A stretch of DNA of 64,000 nucleotides from Pseudomonas putida (GTDB lineage Bacteria; Pseudomonadota; Gammaproteobacteria; Pseudomonadales; Pseudomonadaceae): NCBI RefSeq assembly GCF_026625125.1, contig NZ_CP113097.1, positions 682,001 through 746,000 on the forward strand. The letters are read 5' to 3'. Below the pieces are notes generated by a model that had not been told where the DNA came from, did not search any database, and saw nothing but the letters and a program-made list of their open reading frames with translations. Below, piece by piece: positions 56,931-64,000 of this stretch. The position numbers and the translations under genes were made by a program. Positions within the stretch are counted from its first letter, which is position 1. Every line of letters starts with the position of its first letter.

Positions 56931-57517
56931 GCCTGGCCGATATCCGCAACTGGGTGTTCGACATGGACGGCACCCTCACCGTGGCGGTGCACGATTTTGC
57001 CGCGATTCGGGAGGCGCTGGAGATACCGCCCGAGGATGACATCCTCACCCACCTGGCGGCATTGCCTGCGGCACAAGCGGCCGCCAAGCATGCCTGGCTG
57101 CTGGAGCACGAGCGCGACCTGGCGGTTGCCTCGACTGCAGCGACCGGTGCCGTGGAGCTGGTGCGGGAGCTGGCCGGGCGTGGGTGCCGGTTGGGCATTC
57201 TTACCCGTAATGCACGTGAATTGGCGCATGTCACGCTAGAGGCGATAGGCCTGGCGGATTGCTTTGCCGTCGAGCACGTGCTCGGTCGTGACGAGGCGGC
57301 GCCCAAGCCCAGCCCAGATGGTTTGCTGAAGATCGCCAGTGCCTGGGGTGTGGCGCCGAGCGAGTTGGTTATGGTGGGTGACTACCGCTTCGACCTGGAT
57401 TGCGGGCGAGCGGCCGGGGCGCGCACGGTGCTGGTGAACCTGCCGGATAACCCCTGGCCGGAACTGGCGGACTGGCATGCGGCGGACTGCCGGGCGTTGC
57501 GGGCGTTGCTGGGCTGA
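56927..57517 (+). CDS. HAD superfamily hydrolase (phosphatase)
   Basis: A 196-residue HAD phosphatase. Motif I is VFDMDGTLT, motif II is ILTRNARE, motif III is KPSPDGLLK and motif IV is MVGDYRFDLDCGR. The helical cap points to small phosphorylated metabolites, as in phosphoglycolate phosphatases. It is coupled to tesB by a 4 bp overlap. Confidence 0.9.
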   Translation: MSLADIRNWVFDMDGTLTVAVHDFAAIREALEIPPEDDILTHLAALPAAQAAAKHAWLLEHERDLAVASTAATGAVELVRELAGRGCRLGILTRNARELAHVTLEAIGLADCFAVEHVLGRDEAAPKPSPDGLLKIASAWGVAPSELVMVGDYRFDLDCGRAAGARTVLVNLPDNPWPELADWHAADCRALRALLG

Positions 57518-57550
57518 GCGCTGCGGTGTATGGCACCGGCTTTGCCGGTG

Positions 57551-57710
57551 ATCGCCGGCAAGCCGGCTCCCACAGGGATCGCGCCAGCTTTTAGAGGTTA
57601 GCAAGGCTTCAGCTACGGATTAAGGCCGGCGCCATACCTTGTGGTAGCGATGGCTTAACCAGTTTCCAGGGGGGGACGCGGGTCCCTGTGGGAGCCGGCT
57701 TGCCGGCGAT
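57551..57710. repeat. Inverted pair of REP elements
   Basis: A REP copy at 57551-57574 and its inverted partner at 57687-57710 (TGTGGGAGCCGGCTTGCC-GGCGAT) flank about 110 bases of otherwise featureless sequence. It follows the HAD gene and precedes the oxidoreductase gene. Confidence 0.9.
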
Positions 57711-57766
57711 GGGGCCGTTACTGACTATGCTCACCCCCAGTCTTTTCCTCAAATGGAGAACCAGCC

Positions 57767-58777
57767 ATGACCCATAAAGCCATTTACGTGCAACCCGGCG
57801 GCGGCTACGACAAGGTCGAAGTCGGCACTTGCGAGGCAGCTGCGCCCAAGCCCGGCGAGATCACCGTGCGCCTGCACGCCAGCTCCCTCAACTACCACGA
57901 CTTTGCCGTGGTCAGCGGCATGTGGGGGCCAAGCGAGCGGCGCATCCCCATGGCCGATGGCGCCGGCGAAGTGACCGCTGTCGGGGCGGGCGTCAGTGAG
58001 TTCAAGGTAGGCGACAGCGTGGTCAGCACCTTCTTCCCGGACTGGCTCGATGGCCAGGCACTGGTCGAAGGCTTCGCCAGCGTGCCGGGCGACGGCATCG
58101 ACGGCTACGCCCGTGAACAGGTCACCGCCCGCGCGACCGCCTTCACCCTCGCGCCCAAGGGCTACAGCCACGCCGAGGCCGCCACCCTGACGACCGCCGG
58201 CCTCACGGCCTGGCGTGCGCTGATGAGCGACGACCACCTCAAGCCAGGTGACACTGTGCTGGTGCAGGGCACCGGCGGCGTATCGATCTTCGCCCTGCAG
58301 TTCGCCAAGCTGGCAGGCGCCACGGTCATCGCCACCTCGTCCAGCGATGCCAAGCTCGAACGCCTCAAGGCCCTCGGTGCCGACCACCTGATCAATTACA
58401 AAAGCACCCCGGCCTGGGGCGAGAAGGTACGTGAGCTCACCGGCAACCGTGGCGTCGATCATGTGATCGAGGTGGGCGGGCCGGCGACGCTGGAGCAGTC
58501 GATGATTGCCGCACGGATCGGCGGCCATGTGTCATTGATCGGCATTCTTACCGGTGTCGCCGGGCAGCTGCCGCTGGTTCAGGCGCTGGTTCGGCAGATC
58601 CGGCTGCAGGGTGTGCTGGTGGGTAGCCGCGCGCAGCAGCAGGCGATGGTTCGGGCGATCGACGCCAACGGCTTGCTGCCTGTTGTGGACAAGCATTTCG
58701 AGCTGGAACAGATCGTCGAAGCGTTCCGCTACCAAGAGAGCAACCGCCACTTCGGCAAGATCTGCCTGACCTGGTAA
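57767..58777 (+). CDS. Zinc-independent medium-chain dehydrogenase (quinone oxidoreductase-like)
   Basis: A 336-residue NAD(P)H-dependent MDR enzyme. The GroES-like N-terminal half has SSLNYHDFAVVSG in place of the catalytic-zinc cysteine, and no structural-zinc cysteine loop is seen, so it is of the zeta-crystallin/quinone oxidoreductase type. The nucleotide-binding motif is VQGTGGVSIFALQFAK. Its physiological substrate is unknown. It converges with the GntR regulator with 9 bases between stops. Confidence 0.9.
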   Translation: MTHKAIYVQPGGGYDKVEVGTCEAAAPKPGEITVRLHASSLNYHDFAVVSGMWGPSERRIPMADGAGEVTAVGAGVSEFKVGDSVVSTFFPDWLDGQALVEGFASVPGDGIDGYAREQVTARATAFTLAPKGYSHAEAATLTTAGLTAWRALMSDDHLKPGDTVLVQGTGGVSIFALQFAKLAGATVIATSSSDAKLERLKALGADHLINYKSTPAWGEKVRELTGNRGVDHVIEVGGPATLEQSMIAARIGGHVSLIGILTGVAGQLPLVQALVRQIRLQGVLVGSRAQQQAMVRAIDANGLLPVVDKHFELEQIVEAFRYQESNRHFGKICLTW

Positions 58778-58786
58778 CCGCCGGCC

Positions 58787-59485
58787 TCAGTCCGGCAACA
58801 AGCGGTCCCGGCTGTTGGACAGATGCAGGCAGATCGCCGCCCGCGCCGCATCCGGGTCTTGTCGGCTGATGGCGTTGAGAATTGCCTCATGTTCCAGGTT
58901 GGCCAGGTAGGCATGGCGCGCCAGGTTGGCCCCGGCGCGCTCGGCGATGGCCATGCGGTTGCGTGGAATCAGGCCATTGCCCAGCTGCGCCATCATCTCG
59001 CTGAAATACAGGTTGCCGGTGGCTTCGGCGATCAGCAGGTGAAAGCGGCGGTCCGCTTCGATGCAGCTGTCACCGGCCGCAGCGAGGTCCTGATAATCGT
59101 CCAGCGCCTGGCGCATGCGTGCCAGGTGTTGGTCGTTACGGCGCACGGCGGCGAGGGCGGCTGCCTGGCCTTCGAGGCCGATGCGCAGTTCCAGCAGGTC
59201 GCGCACGCTGGCAGCATTCTCCACGCCCACCCGCAACCCGGCCTGCGCCGGGCGCGCCATCACGAACGTACCAATCCCGTGGCGCGGCTCTACCAGGCCC
59301 GAGGCCTGCAGCTTCGACAGCGCTTCACGCACGACGGTGCGGCTGACCCCGTGCTCGCGCACCAGGGTGTTTTCCGACGGCAGCTTGTCGCCCGGCTTGA
59401 TGGTGCCCAGCAGGATCTGCTGGGTCAGGCTGGAGACCAGGTCGTGGGCACGGCTGTGGCCAGTTTTGCGGGGTTGCTGGGGCAT
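58787..59485 (-). CDS. GntR/FadR-type transcriptional regulator of the glucarate cluster
   Basis: A 232-residue repressor with an N-terminal winged HTH (GDKLPSENTLVREHGVSRTVVREALSKLQ) and a C-terminal all-helical FCD ligand domain (DRRFHLLIAEATGN and the final HLSN). FCD regulators typically bind organic or sugar acids. It is divergent from the glucarate transporter and dehydratase genes. Two matching TTGTNNNACAA operators lie in the 261 bp between them, so it most likely controls that operon and itself. Confidence 0.9.
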   Translation of the reverse strand: MPQQPRKTGHSRAHDLVSSLTQQILLGTIKPGDKLPSENTLVREHGVSRTVVREALSKLQASGLVEPRHGIGTFVMARPAQAGLRVGVENAASVRDLLELRIGLEGQAAALAAVRRNDQHLARMRQALDDYQDLAAAGDSCIEADRRFHLLIAEATGNLYFSEMMAQLGNGLIPRNRMAIAERAGANLARHAYLANLEHEAILNAISRQDPDAARAAICLHLSNSRDRLLPD

Positions 59486-59510
59486 GAGTCGATCCGGCTA
59501 TCGAGTTAGC

Positions 59511-59521
59511 TTGTACGACAA
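59511..59521. promoter_or_regulatory. FadR-type operator next to the regulator gene
   Basis: TTGTACGACAA matches the TTGT-N3-ACAA palindrome of FCD-type GntR regulators. It lies 26 bases upstream of the regulator start. Confidence 0.65.
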
Positions 59522-59655
59522 GTTAGCGGATAAAATTTTTTTCTGCCTGTTTTTTCGCGGCCAGGAGTCAGCTCGAAATTGATTTTCGATGTTGAATCGA
59601 TGCTTTTACTGGTTTTATCAGCTTGTATTTTGCGTTTTTAACGACAATCACCATC

Positions 59656-59666
59656 TTGTCGTACAA
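59656..59666. promoter_or_regulatory. FadR-type operator over the transporter promoter
   Basis: TTGTCGTACAA is the exact reverse complement of the operator at 59511-59521. Its first six bases coincide with the likely -35 hexamer of the transporter operon, so binding would block the polymerase. Confidence 0.65.
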
Positions 59667-59684
59667 CTTCGCCGCGCCTATGCT
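59656..59684 (+). promoter_or_regulatory. Promoter of the glucarate transporter-dehydratase operon
   Basis: TTGTCG at 59656-59661 and TATGCT at 59679-59684 are 17 bases apart, ending 62 bases before the transporter start. Confidence 0.5.
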
Positions 59685-59746
59685 CTGCCCACTGTCATGT
59701 CAGACCACCTCGACCCGCACAAAAACAATTAGTGGGAGATACACAA

Positions 59747-61099
59747 GTGAACGACACCCTCGATCCGTCTGCCCGTAACGGCAATGACGTGCTGGCCAGT
59801 GCCGTGGCCAAGGTCAAGCGCCATGTGCTGCCGCTGTTCGTGATCATGTTCATCGTCAACTACCTCGACCGCGTCAACATCGGCTTCGTCCGGCCTCACC
59901 TGGAAAGCGACCTGGGCATCAGCGCTGCGGCCTATGGCTTTGGTGCCGGGCTGTTCTTCATCGGCTATGCGTTGTTCGAAGTGCCCTCGAACATGCTGTT
60001 GCAGCGCGTCGGCGCCCGCCTGTGGCTGACCCGCATCATGTTCACCTGGGGGCTGGTGGCCACGGCCATGGCCTTCGTGCAGAACGAAACCCAGTTCTAC
60101 GTGCTGCGCTTTTTGCTCGGTGTTGCCGAGGCCGGTTTCTTCCCTGGGGTGATCTATTACTTCACCCGCTGGCTGCCAGCCGCCGAACGCGGCAAGGCGA
60201 TTGCCATCTTTCTCAGCGGCTCGGCGCTGGCCTCGCTGATCTCCGGCCCCCTGGCCGGGGCGTTGATGCAGATCCAGGGCCTGGGCATGCATGGCTGGCA
60301 GTGGATGTTGTTCATCGAGGGCATGGCTTCGGTCACGCTGTGCTTCTTCGTGTTCTTCTGGCTCGACTCCAAACCGCACGACGCCAAGTGGCTGAGCAAG
60401 GCCGAGCAGGACGCGCTGGTCGATACCATCGACCGCGAGCAACGTGAGCGCGAGGCCATCGGCGCCGTCAAGGTATCGTCCTGGAGCCTGCTCAAGGACC
60501 GCCAGATCGTGCTGTTCTGCCTGATCTACTTCTGCATCCAGCTGACCATCTACGCTGCGACCTTCTGGTTGCCCAGCATCATCAAGCGCATGGGCGACCT
60601 GAGCGACCTGCAGGTCGGCTTCTTCAACTCCATCCCGTGGCTGATCTCGATCCTGGCCATGTACGCCTTCGCCGCTGGCTCCTCACGCTGGAAGTTCCAG
60701 CAGGCCTGGGTGGCTGCTGCCCTGGTGATCGCCGCCATCGGCATGTTCATGTCGACCACGGGCGGGCCGGTGTTCGCCTTTGTCGCGGTGTGCTTTGCCG
60801 CTATCGGTTTCAAGTCGGCCTCGTCGCTGTTCTGGCCGATCCCCCAAGGCTATCTGGACGCGCGCATCGCTGCGGCGGTGATCGCCCTGATCAACTCGGT
60901 GGGCAACCTGGGCGGCTTCGTCGCGCCCACCACCTTCGGCTTGCTCGAGCAGCAGACCGGGTCGATCCAGGGCGGCCTTTACGGCCTGGCCGTGACCTCG
61001 GTGCTGGCGGCCATTGCAGTGTTCTTCGTGCGCACCCGCCCAAAGGGTATCCCCTCACATGACCTCAAGGCCCCTTCGGCCTTGGGCCAGACCCACTGA
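59747..61099 (+). CDS. gudP: MFS transporter, glucarate/galactarate family (GudP-like)
   Basis: A 450-residue transporter of the anion:cation symporter (ACS) family with 12 membrane helices. The N-terminal [20 protein letters not shown], the helix-2/3 motif [12 protein letters not shown] and [13 protein letters not shown] are typical. Its position directly before the glucarate dehydratase suggests it imports D-glucarate or galactarate with protons. GTG at 59747 is preferred over GTG at 59732 because GGGAG precedes it. Confidence 0.85.
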   Translation: MNDTLDPSARNGNDVLASAVAKVKRHVLPLFVIMFIVNYLDRVNIGFVRPHLESDLGISAAAYGFGAGLFFIGYALFEVPSNMLLQRVGARLWLTRIMFTWGLVATAMAFVQNETQFYVLRFLLGVAEAGFFPGVIYYFTRWLPAAERGKAIAIFLSGSALASLISGPLAGALMQIQGLGMHGWQWMLFIEGMASVTLCFFVFFWLDSKPHDAKWLSKAEQDALVDTIDREQREREAIGAVKVSSWSLLKDRQIVLFCLIYFCIQLTIYAATFWLPSIIKRMGDLSDLQVGFFNSIPWLISILAMYAFAAGSSRWKFQQAWVAAALVIAAIGMFMSTTGGPVFAFVAVCFAAIGFKSASSLFWPIPQGYLDARIAAAVIALINSVGNLGGFVAPTTFGLLEQQTGSIQGGLYGLAVTSVLAAIAVFFVRTRPKGIPSHDLKAPSALGQTH

Positions 61100-61118
61100 T
61101 GACTGCGAGACAACAACC

Positions 61119-62474
61119 ATGAACATGCAGACGACTCCCGCTCTCCACACCAGCACCCCTGTGGTCACCGACCTGCGCGTGATCCCGGTTGCCGGCCATG
61201 ACAGCATGCTGCTCAACCTCAGTGGCGCCCATGGCCCGTTCTTCACCCGTAACGTGGTGGTGCTGCGTGACAGCGCCGGTAACACAGGGCTTGGCGAAGT
61301 GCCCGGCGGCGAGAAGATCCGCCAGACCCTGGAAGATGCCCGTAGCCTGGTGGTCGGCCAGCCCATCGGCCACTACCAGCGTGTGCTCAATGCCATGCGC
61401 CAGACTTTCGCCAACCGCGATGCGGGCGGGCGCGGGCTGCAGACCTTCGACCTGCGCATCACCGTGCATGCGGTGACCGCCATCGAATCGGCGCTGCTCG
61501 ACCTGCTCGGCCAGCACCTCAATGTGCCCATGGCCGCGCTGCTCGGCGAAGGCCAGCAGCGCGAGGCGGTGAAGATGCTCGGCTACCTGTTCTACATCGG
61601 TGACCGCCAGCAGACCGATCTGGCTTACCGCAACGAGGCCGACGCCGATGATGATTGGTTCCGCCTGCGTCACGAGAAGGCACTGACCCCTGACTCCGTG
61701 GTGCGCCTGGCTGAGGCTGCCAAGCAGCGCTATGGCTTCAGCGACTTCAAGCTCAAGGGCGGCGTGCTGCGTGGCGAAGAGGAAATGGAGGCGGTGACTG
61801 CGCTGGCCGAGCGCTTCCCCGAAGCGCGTATCACGCTAGACCCCAATGGCGCCTGGTCTTTGAAAGAGGCAATCGCGCTGTGCCGTGACAAGCACCACGT
61901 GCTGGCCTATGCCGAAGACCCGTGCGGCGCCGAGAACGGCTATTCGGGGCGTGAAGTGATGGCCGAGTTCCGCCGTGCCACCGGTTTGCCTACCGCCACC
62001 AACATGATCGCCACCGACTGGCGCCAGATGGGCCATGCGATCCAGTTGCAATCGGTGGACATCCCCTTGGCCGACCCGCACTTCTGGACCTTGCAGGGTT
62101 CGGTACGGGTGGCGCAGATGTGCAATGACTGGGGCCTGACCTGGGGTTCGCACTCCAACAACCACTTCGACATTTCACTGGCGATGTTCACCCAGGTGGC
62201 CGCGGCGGCGCCGGGCGAGATCACAGCTATCGATACCCACTGGATCTGGCAGGACGGCCAGCGCCTTACCCGCGACCCGCTGCGCATCGTCGACGGCCAC
62301 GTGCGCGTGCCGGGGCGGCCAGGGCTGGGTGTGGAGCTGGATGAAGACCAACTGGCCAAGGCCCATGAGTGCTACCGCAGCATGGGCCTGGGCGCGCGGG
62401 ATGATGGCGTGGCGATGCAGTTCTTGATTCCGGGCTGGACGTTCGATAACAAGCGGCCTTGCCTGGTGCGCTAA
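61119..62474 (+). CDS. gudD: D-glucarate dehydratase
   Basis: A 451-residue enolase-superfamily enzyme that dehydrates D-glucarate (and usually L-idarate) to 5-dehydro-4-deoxy-D-glucarate. The catalytic set of the subgroup is present: Lys211 and Lys213 in DFKLKGG, metal ligands Asp241 (TLDPNGAW), Glu266 (AEDPCG) and Asn295 (ATNMIATD), and the catalytic His345 in SHSNNHFD. It follows the transporter by 19 bases. The next enzymes of the pathway are not in this window. Confidence 0.95.
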   Translation: MNMQTTPALHTSTPVVTDLRVIPVAGHDSMLLNLSGAHGPFFTRNVVVLRDSAGNTGLGEVPGGEKIRQTLEDARSLVVGQPIGHYQRVLNAMRQTFANRDAGGRGLQTFDLRITVHAVTAIESALLDLLGQHLNVPMAALLGEGQQREAVKMLGYLFYIGDRQQTDLAYRNEADADDDWFRLRHEKALTPDSVVRLAEAAKQRYGFSDFKLKGGVLRGEEEMEAVTALAERFPEARITLDPNGAWSLKEAIALCRDKHHVLAYAEDPCGAENGYSGREVMAEFRRATGLPTATNMIATDWRQMGHAIQLQSVDIPLADPHFWTLQGSVRVAQMCNDWGLTWGSHSNNHFDISLAMFTQVAAAAPGEITAIDTHWIWQDGQRLTRDPLRIVDGHVRVPGRPGLGVELDEDQLAKAHECYRSMGLGARDDGVAMQFLIPGWTFDNKRPCLVR

Positions 62475-62487
62475 GGCTCAGGGCCCC

Positions 62488-62614
62488 ATCGCCGGCAAGC
62501 CGGCTCCCACCAGTCCACCACAGCCCTGAAGGCCGGTTGCGGGCTGCGAGGTACCTGTGGAAGCAACCGTCTAAAAGCTGGCGCGATCCCGGTGGGAGCC
62601 GGCTTGCCGGCGAT
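62488..62614. repeat. Inverted pair of REP elements
   Basis: REP copies at 62488-62511 and, inverted, 62591-62614 lie between gudD and the convergent LysR gene. The second copy shares a further conserved arm (GCTGGCGCGATCCCGGTGGG) with the pair at 2.6 kb. Confidence 0.9.
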
Positions 62615-62634
62615 TGGGCTGCACAGCAGCCCCT

Positions 62635-63522
62635 TCAGCCAGCCTCAAAAAAAGCCCGGGCCATTGCCACAAATTCACCCAACACCGGGTTCGGGTTATC
62701 CCGGCAGTACGCCAGAAAGATCTCCGCCTGCTGGTCCATTCCCATCAGCGGCTTGAACACCACCTGCTCCAGCCGCAGCGCCTGCGCCGATGCCGGCACC
62801 ACCGCACAGCCCAGCCCTACATTGACCAACCCCAGGATCGAATGCGTCTGCCCCAGTTGGTGCAGATAACGCGGCTGCACCTGATGACGGGCAAACAGAT
62901 TGGCGATGCGGTCATGGAAGTAGCGCCCCTCATTGGCGCTGTACATCACGAACGGCTGCTGGTCGAAATCGGCCGGCTTGAGCCGCTCGCGCGCTGCCAG
63001 TGCATGCCCGGCGGGCAGGGCGGCGACGAAGGGCTCGCGGTGGATCGGCAGGTACTCCACGCGCGCACTGGGCAGCACCTGGCGCACCAGGCCGACATCG
63101 ATCAGCCCAGCTTCCAGGTCATGCACCTGGGTTGCGGAGATACGCTCGCTGAGCACCAGTTCGATGTCGGGCACGGTCTTGCCCGCGTGCACCAGCAGGC
63201 GCGGGATCATGCTGTAGGCCCCGACGGCGGTGAAACCCAACGTCAGTCGACCAGCCTCGCCATGGGCGATGCGCCGCGCCGACTGGCTGGCCGATTCGGC
63301 GATCTGCAGGATGCGCCGGGCATCTTCCAGAAAGCTCTGCCCAGCGAGTGTGAGCCGCGCCTGGCGGTTGTTGCGCTCGAGCAGCAGCACCCCCAACGAA
63401 TGCTCCAACAGTTGGATCTGCCGGCTCAACGGCGGCTGGGTCATGTGCAGGCGGGTGGCCGCGCGGCCGAAATGCAGCTCCTCGGCAACCGCCACGAAGC
63501 AGCGCAACTGGTGCAGCTCCAT
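62635..63522 (-). CDS. LysR family transcriptional regulator
   Basis: A 295-residue activator with the standard N-terminal HTH (LRCFVAVAEELHFGRAATRLH, then QPPLSRQIQLLE) and a periplasmic-binding-protein-like effector domain. It is divergent from the 2-hydroxyacid dehydrogenase gene at the right edge, the usual arrangement with its target. The effector is unknown. Confidence 0.92.
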   Translation of the reverse strand: MELHQLRCFVAVAEELHFGRAATRLHMTQPPLSRQIQLLEHSLGVLLLERNNRQARLTLAGQSFLEDARRILQIAESASQSARRIAHGEAGRLTLGFTAVGAYSMIPRLLVHAGKTVPDIELVLSERISATQVHDLEAGLIDVGLVRQVLPSARVEYLPIHREPFVAALPAGHALAARERLKPADFDQQPFVMYSANEGRYFHDRIANLFARHQVQPRYLHQLGQTHSILGLVNVGLGCAVVPASAQALRLEQVVFKPLMGMDQQAEIFLAYCRDNPNPVLGEFVAMARAFFEAG

Positions 63523-63622
63523 GATTCAATTCCTGAATTATTCGATCCATCATCTATATTAGACCTGTATCGCATGCCGGCCTAGCATCGAGTCACACCC
63601 ATGAAGTGGCCGGATATCGACG

Positions 63623-64000
63623 ATGAATGACGACAACACTGCAGCCATCGAGCTGCTGCTGACCCAGCCGGTACCAGATGCCATCGATGCGCAACTGGCC
63701 AGCGCTTACCAGGTGCACCGGCTGTATCGCCATGACAACCCACAACAGCTGCTCGCTGAGATAGGCCCGCGGATCAGAGGGGTGGTCACTGGTGGCGCCA
63801 AAGGCTTGGCCAATGCGCTGATGGATCAACTGCCAGCGCTGCAGATCATCGCCATCAGCGGTATCGGCACCGATGCTGTCGACCTGCAGCACGCGGCGAG
63901 GCGCGGCATACAGGTCACCACCACCCCCGGGGTGCTCACCGATGATGTGGCCGATATGGCCATGGGGTTGATCATCAACACACTGCGCCGCCTGGGCGAG
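63623..64000 (+). CDS. D-2-hydroxyacid dehydrogenase (N-terminal part only)
   Basis: The first 126 codons of an NAD(P)-dependent D-isomer 2-hydroxyacid dehydrogenase; the gene runs off the right edge. VVTGGAKGLANALMDQLP, IIAISGIGTDAVDLQHAARRGIQVTTTPGVLTDDVADMAMGL is the catalytic-domain signature of the glyoxylate/hydroxypyruvate reductase group. The Rossmann domain is beyond the window. A nine-codon frame at 63601-63630 overlaps its start. Confidence 0.88.
   Translation, partial: MNDDNTAAIELLLTQPVPDAIDAQLASAYQVHRLYRHDNPQQLLAEIGPRIRGVVTGGAKGLANALMDQLPALQIIAISGIGTDAVDLQHAARRGIQVTTTPGVLTDDVADMAMGLIINTLRRLGE

Noticed and set aside
63601..63630. Nine-codon frame MKWPDIDDE overlapping the 2-hydroxyacid dehydrogenase start
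   Set aside because: It could be a leader peptide, but there is no ribosome site and no codon pattern suggesting attenuation; too short to support.

Overview
This 64 kb window is chromosomal DNA from a fluorescent pseudomonad, most likely of the Pseudomonas putida group. The evidence is the high GC content, the gene order (leuS-lptE-holA; proA-nadD-rsfS-rlmH-mrdA-mrdB-mltB-rlpA-dacA-ybeD-lipB-lipA; phoH-ybeY-corC-lnt; hemL-thiE-thiD-ladS-like), and inverted pairs of the short REP motif (core GCCGGCAAGCCGGCTCCCAC) typical of that group. This is recognition from sequence alone; no database search was run.

Layout. 0-4.7 kb: a partial MORN-like lipoprotein, a MaoC-type hydratase, a CidA/LrgA-CidB/LrgB holin-like pair, a LON-domain protein, a DedA-PAP2 fusion and a 3-methyladenine DNA glycosylase. 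4.9-16.4 kb, plus strand: proline (proA) and NAD (nadD) synthesis, ribosome silencing and methylation (rsfS, rlmH), the rod-shape elongation machinery (PBP2, RodA, MltB, RlpA, PBP5) and lipoate synthesis (lipB, lipA). 16.4-29.8 kb: ldcA, a second lytic transglycosylase, arfA with a terminator inside its reading frame, holA, lptE, leuS, ydcF, and the phoH-ybeY-corC-lnt operon. 30-39.8 kb: hemL, thiE, thiD, a LadS-like sensor kinase without a receiver domain, an AidB-like acyl-CoA dehydrogenase, AMP nucleosidase, rluE, a DUF2788 protein and an Lrp-type regulator. 40-45 kb: a DUF6515 protein, a FieF-like cation exporter, a small lipoprotein and hrpB. 48.4-57.5 kb: ordinary core genes. 57.8-64 kb: a D-glucarate catabolic cluster (GntR regulator, MFS transporter, gudD, LysR regulator, start of a 2-hydroxyacid dehydrogenase) next to a quinone-oxidoreductase-like gene.

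The accessory part is 42.8-48.3 kb. About 370 bp into hrpB the base composition drops and the DExH motif II departs from the family consensus, as if most of the gene came from a donor allele. Downstream is a lower-GC block with a two-gene operon resembling an AbiEi/AbiEii type IV toxin-antitoxin (abortive infection) system. It is preceded by three near-identical 16 bp palindromes about 54 bp apart. Next comes the 3' remnant of a brnT toxin gene with a one-base frameshift, an apparently orphan BrnA antitoxin with an abnormal C-terminal extension, and a gene I do not recognise. This block is the best candidate for something undescribed.

Other points worth following: the terminator within arfA, a 10 bp perfect terminator with no gene in front of it at 40.1 kb (candidate small RNA), paired TTGTNNNACAA operators between the GntR gene and its transporter operon, and the lack of miaB beside phoH.
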